The translations under genes were made by a program, and so were the position numbers. Shown here piece by piece: positions 58,671 through 64,000 of a stretch of 64,000 bases of DNA. This stretch comes from Paracandidimonas soli. Its GTDB lineage: Bacteria > Pseudomonadota > Gammaproteobacteria > Burkholderiales > Burkholderiaceae_B. How positions within the stretch are numbered: the stretch's first letter is position 1; each line of letters begins with the position of its first letter. Where the stretch lies: positions 496,001-560,000 of the forward strand of contig NZ_SMBX01000002.1 of NCBI RefSeq assembly GCF_004342005.1. Direction: 5' to 3'. The notes under the pieces are model-generated. The model was not told where the DNA came from. It searched no databases and saw only the letters and a list, made by a program, of their open reading frames with translations.

Positions 58671-59546
58671 TCAGGCCTGGCCGGCGGCAGCTGCAACTTC
58701 CGCGGCGAAGTCTTCCGTGCGTTTCTCGATGCCCTCTCCGACAACGTACAGCGCGAAGCCGTTGATGGCCGCATTGCTTGCCTTGAGCATCTGTTCGACG
58801 GTCTGCTTGTCGTTCTTGACGAAAGGCTGCGACAGCAGCGTGACTTCCTTCAGGAACTTCTGGATGGAGCCTTCGACCATCTTGGTGACGATTTCGGCGG
58901 GCTTGCCCGATTCGGCAGCCTTCTGCGCGGCGACCGAGCGTTCGGCTTCGATGTCGGCCGCAGGCACGCCGTTGGCATCCAGCGCCTTGGGACGCGTGGC
59001 GGCGATGTGCATGGCCAGATCCTTGCCAACTTCATCGGCGCCGGAGAACTCGACCAGAACGCCAATCTTGCCGCCGTGCACATAGCTGGCCAGCTTGTTT
59101 GCCGTGGAAAACTGCTCGAAGCGGCGGATGGAGATGTTCTCGCCGATCTTGCCGACCAGGGCGGCGCGAGTGGTTTCGACCGTGCCTTCGCCCAGGGGCA
59201 GTTCAGCCAGCGCGGCGAGGTCGGCGGGCTTGTTTTCGGTGATCAGCTTGCCGACCTGACCCAGGAAAGCGATGAAGTCGTCGTTCTTGGCGACGAAGTC
59301 GGTTTCGCAGTTGATCTCGACGATGCTGCCCTTGCTGCCGTCGGCTGCAATGTCGACACCCACCAGGCCTTCGGCCGTGACGCGCGATGCCGCCTTGCTG
59401 GCCTTGCTGCCCAGCTTGACACGCAGGATTTCTTCAGCGCGGTCCATGTCGCCGTCGGCTTCCGTCAGCGCCTTCTTGCATTCCATCATGGGGGCGTCGG
59501 TCTTTTCACGCAGTTCCTTGACCATCGCTGCAGTAATTTGAGCCAC
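58671..59546 (-). CDS. tsf: Elongation factor Ts
   Basis: 291 residues. [20 protein letters not shown] at the N-terminus and [16 protein letters not shown] are the EF-Ts signatures. Exchanges GDP on EF-Tu. The start is GTG at 59546 with GGAGA eight bases upstream; no ATG fits the conserved N-terminus, and the frame open upstream has no similarity. Confidence 0.96.
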   Translation of the reverse strand: MAQITAAMVKELREKTDAPMMECKKALTEADGDMDRAEEILRVKLGSKASKAASRVTAEGLVGVDIAADGSKGSIVEINCETDFVAKNDDFIAFLGQVGKLITENKPADLAALAELPLGEGTVETTRAALVGKIGENISIRRFEQFSTANKLASYVHGGKIGVLVEFSGADEVGKDLAMHIAATRPKALDANGVPAADIEAERSVAAQKAAESGKPAEIVTKMVEGSIQKFLKEVTLLSQPFVKNDKQTVEQMLKASNAAINGFALYVVGEGIEKRTEDFAAEVAAAAGQA

Positions 59547-59573
59547 TTGTGTTCTCCGGTAGATTGATACGTG

Positions 59574-59655
59574 CGCCGCCGTTGCGGCGGCGGCCCGGCA
59601 CAGGGCGCGGCCCTGTGCGTTCATCGCGCTGGACGCCATGCCTGGCGGCATGGCG
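59574..59655 (-). other. Three consecutive stem-loops in the rpsB-tsf spacer
   Basis: Within the 126-base spacer: a CCGCCG/CGGCGG hairpin near 59574-59593, GCACAGGGC-GCG-GCCCTGTGC at 59598-59618, and CGCCATGCC-TGGC-GGCATGGCG at 59634-59655. None has a T-run. Likely attenuation or processing stems setting S2 versus EF-Ts levels. Confidence 0.65.
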
Positions 59656-59672
59656 CGTGATCCAGCCGCAGC

Positions 59673-60428
59673 TTATTCCTGGTCGGCTTCGATTTCGACG
59701 AATTCTTCGCCGGCGCCGCCTTCGGACAGCTCTTCGACCAGGCCGTTGATGCTCTGCTCGCGGCCTTCCAGCGCGGCGTCAGCCATGCCGCGCGCGTACA
59801 GCGCGATGGCCTTGGCGGAGTCGTCGTTGCCGGGAATGACGTAGTCGATGCCGTCGGGGGAGTGGTTGGTATCGACGACGCCGACGACGGGGATGCCCAG
59901 CTTGCGGGCTTCGGCAATGGCGATCTTATGGTAGCCAACGTCGATGACGAAGATTGCGTCGGGCAGCTTGTTCATGTCCTTGATGCCGCCCAGGCCCTTG
60001 TTCAGCTTTTCCAGCTCGCGATCGAACATCAGGGCTTCTTTTTTGCTCAGGCGCTCGTTGGCGCCTTCGGCTTGCTGGGCTTCCATGTCTTTCAGACGCT
60101 TGATGGACGTGCGGACCGTCTTGAAGTTGGTCAGCATGCCGCCCAGCCAGCGGCTGTCGACGTAAGGCTGGCCGGCGCGGGCAGCTTCGGCCGCGACGAT
60201 TTCACGGGCGGCGCGCTTGGTGCCGACGAACAGGACGGTGCCGCCGCGTGCAACGGTCTGGCGCACGAACTTCAGGGCTTCCTGGTACTTGACGACGGTC
60301 TGTTCGAGGTTGACGATGTGGATCTTGTTACGGTGGCCGAAGATGAACGGAGCCATCTTGGGGTTCCAGTAACGGGTCTGGTGACCGAAGTGAACACCAG
60401 CTTCCAGCATTTCGCGCATCAGGGACAT
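59673..60428 (-). CDS. rpsB: 30S ribosomal protein S2
   Basis: 251 residues. [22 protein letters not shown]-type N-terminus, [31 protein letters not shown] and [20 protein letters not shown]. First gene of the rpsB-tsf-pyrH-frr block; a strong AGGAG precedes the ATG. Confidence 0.97.
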   Translation of the reverse strand: MSLMREMLEAGVHFGHQTRYWNPKMAPFIFGHRNKIHIVNLEQTVVKYQEALKFVRQTVARGGTVLFVGTKRAAREIVAAEAARAGQPYVDSRWLGGMLTNFKTVRTSIKRLKDMEAQQAEGANERLSKKEALMFDRELEKLNKGLGGIKDMNKLPDAIFVIDVGYHKIAIAEARKLGIPVVGVVDTNHSPDGIDYVIPGNDDSAKAIALYARGMADAALEGREQSINGLVEELSEGGAGEEFVEIEADQE

Positions 60429-60738
60429 ATGATTCTCCTAGGGTTTGGTCCTGCAGCAACCCTGCATCCGTGCCGTCAAAGATAAAAGGCGACGCCACGG
60501 ACACCCTGAGTGGGCTGCTGCGCTATTTTTACTGCGTTGTTCGCATGATTCCCGCACGGAACCCAAGTAGTACACTTGGGCGCAGCCAGCCTCACGCTTG
60601 CTTGACAACCTGCTTTACCGGGGTAACCTTTCCGGGACTGCTTTACCGAGATACTCCCTGCGCCGCGCATGGCTAAAACAGGTTTTTCCAAGTAAGCCTA
60701 TAATTCTACTACTTTTTGCTTTACATATTCAAGCTGTC
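60429..60738 (-). promoter_or_regulatory. rpsB promoter and structured leader; divergent from map
   Basis: Gene-free stretch of 310 bases. On the minus strand TTGAAT (60732-60727) and TAGAAT (60708-60703) with an 18-base spacer form a candidate rpsB promoter, giving a leader of about 270 bases. The leader holds a direct repeat of CGGTAAAGCAG (60648-60638 and 60620-60610), a hairpin CCCAAGT/ACTTGGG (60562-60580), and a hairpin AGGGTT/AACCCT (60440-60463) abutting the AGGAG ribosome site. This layout would suit autoregulation by S2. Confidence 0.55.
60699..60704 (+). promoter_or_regulatory. map: Candidate -10 element of map
   Basis: Plus-strand TATAAT, 35 bases before the map ATG and overlapping the divergent rpsB promoter. 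No good -35 hexamer is visible at 16-18 bases upstream. Confidence 0.4.
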
Positions 60739-61545
60739 ATGATTCCTCTCATTACCGACCCCTCCGACCTGGAAAAAATGCGCAAGGCCTGCCAGACAGC
60801 AGCGGGCCTGCTCGATTACCTGACCCCCCACGTCAAGGCCGGCGTCACCACGGCGGAGCTGGACCGCCTGTGCGTTGAACGCATCGCCGAGCTGGGCGTC
60901 AAGTCCGCCACCGTCGGCTACGCCCCGCCCGGCCATACGCCGTTCCCCGGCGCCATCTGCACCTCCGTCAACCATGTCATCTGCCACGGCATCCCCGGCG
61001 ACAAGGTGCTGAAGAACGGCGACATCATGAATATAGACGTCACCATCATCCAGGACGGGTGGTTCGGCGACACCAGCCGCATGTTCCATGTCGGCGAGCC
61101 TTCCATCCTGGCCCGCAGGCTCAGCCAGACGGCCTACGACTGCATGTGGCTGGGCATCGAAAAGGTCCGTCCGGGCGCCACGCTGGGCGATATCGGCAAC
61201 GCCATCCAGTCCCATGCCGAAAAGCAGGGATTTTCCGTCGTGCGCGAATACTGCGGCCACGGCGTAGGACGCCAGTTCCACCAGGATCCCCAGGTCCTGC
61301 ACTACGGCAAGGCGGGCACGGGCGTCAAGCTGCAGCCAGGCATGATCTTCACCATCGAACCCATGATCAACGCGGGCCGCAAGGAGTTGCGCGTGCTGGC
61401 CGACGGCTGGACCGTCGTGACGCGCGATCACAGCCTTTCCGCGCAGTGGGAGCACGCCGTGCTGGTGACGGACAATGGCTACGAAGTCCTTACGACTTCG
61501 CCCGACATGCCGGCTCCGCCGGAATTCGTCGCGCAAGCCGGCTGA
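60739..61545 (+). CDS. map: Type I methionine aminopeptidase
   Basis: 268 residues. Metal ligands in NGDIMNIDVTIIQDGWFGDT, CGHGVGRQFHQDPQVLHY, IFTIEPMINAG and the final HAVLVTDNGYEVLT. Removes initiator methionine. The ATG at 60739 starts the family N-terminus; glnD follows nine bases after the stop. Confidence 0.96.
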   Translation: MIPLITDPSDLEKMRKACQTAAGLLDYLTPHVKAGVTTAELDRLCVERIAELGVKSATVGYAPPGHTPFPGAICTSVNHVICHGIPGDKVLKNGDIMNIDVTIIQDGWFGDTSRMFHVGEPSILARRLSQTAYDCMWLGIEKVRPGATLGDIGNAIQSHAEKQGFSVVREYCGHGVGRQFHQDPQVLHYGKAGTGVKLQPGMIFTIEPMINAGRKELRVLADGWTVVTRDHSLSAQWEHAVLVTDNGYEVLTTSPDMPAPPEFVAQAG

Positions 61546-61554
61546 GCTGACGCC

Positions 61555-64000
61555 ATGCAAGAGCCCGGAGTCGTCGCTGTCCGCCAGGCGCTGGAGCAGC
61601 GCCGGCTCCAGGCCTTCCAGCAGTTCCGGCAACAGCGCCGGCCGGAAACCCTGCTGACAGCCCTGCGCAAAGCCGTCGACCAGGCGATCCACGAGCTTCT
61701 GCGGCTGTTTCCCCTGCCTGCGGGCGCCACGCTGGCCGCCGTAGGCGGCTACGGGCGCGGCGAGCTGTACCCTTATTCGGATATCGATATTCTCATCCTG
61801 CTGCGCAAGCCGCCTAGCGATGAGGAAGCTTCGGGCATCGAATCCCTGATCGCGGCGCTGTGGGACCTGGGCCTGGACCTGGGCCACAGCGTGCGCACGC
61901 TGGAACAATGCCAGGAAGAGGCGGCGAACGACGTCACAGTGGAAACCTCGCTGCTGGAGTCCCGCTGGCTGGCCGGCGATCTTCAATTGCTGCGCGAACT
62001 GATCGGCGCCATGCGCGGGCAGCTGGATCCGCAGCGCTTCTTCCAGGCCAAGCGCATCGAAATGCAGCAACGCCATGTACGCTACCACGGCACGCCTTAC
62101 GCGCTGGAGCCCAACTGCAAGGAGTCGCCCGGTGGCCTGCGCGACCTGCAGATCATCCAGTGGCTGGCGCAGGCGGCAGGTCTCGGCAACAACTGGCGGG
62201 AAATCGCCCGGACCGACCTGCTGACGGCATCCGAATTCCGCTCGCTGCGCAAGGCCGAGCTGGCTTTCAAGCGGCTGCGCATCGAACTCCACCTGCTTGT
62301 CGGACGCCGGGAGGATCGCGTACTGTTCGATCTTCAGCCCCGGCTGGCCGAAGTCTACGGCTTCACCGGCAGCCGTACCCGGCGCGCCAGCGAACTGCTG
62401 ATGCAGCGCTATTACTGGGCCGCCCGGGTGGTCAGCCAGTTCCACACCATATTGCTGCAAAGCATCGAGGAAATCCTCTTCCTGCAGCCGGATGCCGCCA
62501 CCACGCCCATCGACGAGCACTTCCAGATCCGCAACAACCGCCTGGAGCTTTGCCGCGACGACGGCTTCGAGCGCAATCCCTCCCTGATATTCCGCTCCTT
62601 CCTGATACTGCAGCAGCGTCGAGACCTGCAGGGGATGAGTGCGCGCATGCTGCACGCCATGTGGCATGCGCGCCGACACATCGATTCGCAATTCCGGCGC
62701 AATCCGGTCAACCAGCATCATTTCCTGCAGATACTGCAGCAGCCGCAAGGTGTGGTCCACACGCTGCGCCGCATGAGCCTGCTCAACATCCTGCCGCGCT
62801 ACCTGCCCGTGTTCCGGCGCGTCGTCGGACAGATGCAGCATGATCTGTTCCACGCCTATACCGTCGACGAACATACCTTGATGGTCATACGCAATATCCG
62901 GCGCTTCACGCTGGCCGAATACGCACAGGAACACCCTCTGGCGACCGAGCTGATGGCGGGGTTCGACCGCCATTGGCTGCTCTATGTCGCCGCCCTCTTC
63001 CACGACATCGCCAAGGGCCGCGGCGGCGATCACTCCGAACTCGGCGCCAGGGACATACGACGCTTCTGCATCGAGCACAGGCTGGACCCCGCCGATGCCG
63101 AACTCGTGGAATTCCTGGTGCGCCACCACCTGAAGCTTTCGTCCGTGGCGCAAAAACAGGATCTCAGCGATCCCCGCGTCATACGCGATTTCGCCACCCT
63201 CATGAGAGACGAACGCCACCTGACCGCGCTCTATCTGCTGACGGTGGCGGACATTCGCGGCACAAGCCCGAAAGTCTGGAACGCCTGGAAAGGCAAGCTG
63301 CTGGAGAACCTGTACCGGCAGACCCTGCAGGCCCTGGGCAGCGGCAAGCTGGAAACTGCCGACCTGCTGGCGCAGCGCAAGGACGCGGCAATCGCCGAAA
63401 TACGCCGCCTGGGCCTGAGCGATGACAGCCGGGACCGCTTCTGGTCCCAGCTGGACGTTGCCTATTTCCTGCGCCACGACGTCAGCGACATCGCCTGGCA
63501 GACGCGCCATCTATACCGCTGCGTCAACTCTCCCGAGCCCGTCGTCAAGACCCGCATCCTCGGCCAGCACGAAGCGCTGCAGGTCATGGTCTACATCAGG
63601 GACAGGAAAGACCTGTTCGTATCGATCTGCCAGTACTTCGACGCGCGCATGATCAGCATCCAGGACGCCAAGATCCACACGACGGCGGCCGGCTGGGCGC
63701 TGGATACCTTCATCGTCATGCTGCCCGCCCACGAAAAGGACTACCGCTCCCACGCCGCGCTGATCGAGCATGATCTGGCGCAGTGCCTGCAGAACATGTC
63801 ACAGTCGCCGTCCGACGGCGCCCCGGCGGGCAGGCGGCGCGAGTCCCGGCAGGCGAAGGCATTTCCCATCGTGCCCAATGCCGAACTGGTATCCGAAGAC
63901 AACGGCATGACATGGCGCCTGTCCGTCTCGGCCGCGGACAGGCCCGGCCTGCTCTACCAGTTGGCTCGGGTATTCGCCCGGCATGAAGCCATACTGGTCA
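61555..64000 (+). CDS. glnD: [Protein-PII] uridylyltransferase/uridylyl-removing enzyme, 3' end outside window
   Basis: 815 codons visible, of about 850-890 usual. Nucleotidyltransferase motif VGGYGRGELYPYSDIDIL with Gly-rich loop near 64 and Asp76/Asp78; conserved NCKESPGGLRDLQ-type block; HD domain with LLYVAALFHDIAKGRGGDHSE; first ACT domain around 690-770; second ACT starting WRLSVSAADRPGLLYQLARV, cut by the window end. It modifies PII in response to glutamine. The reading frame is uninterrupted from 61555. Confidence 0.96.
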   Translation, partial: MQEPGVVAVRQALEQRRLQAFQQFRQQRRPETLLTALRKAVDQAIHELLRLFPLPAGATLAAVGGYGRGELYPYSDIDILILLRKPPSDEEASGIESLIAALWDLGLDLGHSVRTLEQCQEEAANDVTVETSLLESRWLAGDLQLLRELIGAMRGQLDPQRFFQAKRIEMQQRHVRYHGTPYALEPNCKESPGGLRDLQIIQWLAQAAGLGNNWREIARTDLLTASEFRSLRKAELAFKRLRIELHLLVGRREDRVLFDLQPRLAEVYGFTGSRTRRASELLMQRYYWAARVVSQFHTILLQSIEEILFLQPDAATTPIDEHFQIRNNRLELCRDDGFERNPSLIFRSFLILQQRRDLQGMSARMLHAMWHARRHIDSQFRRNPVNQHHFLQILQQPQGVVHTLRRMSLLNILPRYLPVFRRVVGQMQHDLFHAYTVDEHTLMVIRNIRRFTLAEYAQEHPLATELMAGFDRHWLLYVAALFHDIAKGRGGDHSELGARDIRRFCIEHRLDPADAELVEFLVRHHLKLSSVAQKQDLSDPRVIRDFATLMRDERHLTALYLLTVADIRGTSPKVWNAWKGKLLENLYRQTLQALGSGKLETADLLAQRKDAAIAEIRRLGLSDDSRDRFWSQLDVAYFLRHDVSDIAWQTRHLYRCVNSPEPVVKTRILGQHEALQVMVYIRDRKDLFVSICQYFDARMISIQDAKIHTTAAGWALDTFIVMLPAHEKDYRSHAALIEHDLAQCLQNMSQSPSDGAPAGRRRESRQAKAFPIVPNAELVSEDNGMTWRLSVSAADRPGLLYQLARVFARHEAILV

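Noticed and set aside
60721-63510. A 929-codon open frame on the minus strand opposite map and glnD
   Set aside because: It covers two recognisable genes and has low-complexity, Gln/His-rich content without a family match.

Overview
The window is GC-rich chromosomal DNA from a betaproteobacterium, most likely of the family Alcaligenaceae (Bordetella/Achromobacter/Pusillimonas relatives). The pointers are a TctC/Bug-type receptor set with a TctDE (BctDE-like) two-component system, the gene order map-glnD divergent from rpsB-tsf-pyrH-frr-uppS-cdsA-dxr-rseP-bamA-skp-lpxD-fabZ-lpxA-lpxB-rnhB, and the ppsA/ppsR and ratA-rnfH/smpB divergent pairs. I see no phage, plasmid, transposase, CRISPR, rRNA or tRNA. 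About 62 protein genes are packed tightly; the only gene-free stretch above 300 bases is the rpsB/map divergent region (60429-60738).

Layout. 1-3618: 5-oxoprolinase (pxpA, fused pxpBC) divergent from proC. 3845-8740: a complete branched-chain amino acid type ABC transporter (livK-H-M-G-F). 8802-12142: a 2-hydroxyacid dehydrogenase, a glycerate kinase, an SDR and a small DUF2249 protein. 12223-16211: epd, fumC and a PQQ-type sugar dehydrogenase. 16300-17953: uspA with a likely ANR/FNR site, and an AbrB-type membrane protein. 18111-25875: all on the minus strand, an extra TctC receptor, an Ldh-type dehydrogenase, tctDE and tctCBA, which together look like a carboxylate sensing, uptake and oxidation island. 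26056-31644: mixed accessory genes (hypothetical, RarD, DoxX, a SAF-domain dehydrogenase, ArsC-like, DUF3298 lipoprotein, ankyrin protein) with AT-rich patches. 31835-35413: tatD, holB, tmk, mltG. 35548-41150: ygfZ, a 3-hydroxyisobutyryl-CoA hydrolase-like gene, rnfH, ratA, smpB, ogt, ndh. 41353-44723: ppsA and its regulator ppsR. 44807-60428: one long minus-strand block for RNA modification, lipid A, outer-membrane assembly, isoprenoid, phospholipid and translation genes. 60739-64000: map and glnD (truncated by the window).

The most unusual observation is a short palindromic repeat of about 70 bp, present twice (23783-23851 and 39581-39649). Both copies lie inside a protein gene (ldh-type and ogt), in the same orientation and the same reading frame, and add about 24-30 residues of nearly identical peptide to two unrelated enzymes. 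It behaves like a protein-coding mobile repeat comparable in principle to Rickettsia palindromic elements. Other points of note are stem-loops between receptor and permease genes in both transport operons, an AT-rich block of three 28-bp tandem repeats before the ankyrin gene, a 22-bp tandem repeat after ygfZ, an ANR box before uspA, a palindrome at the tctC promoter, and a structured rpsB leader.
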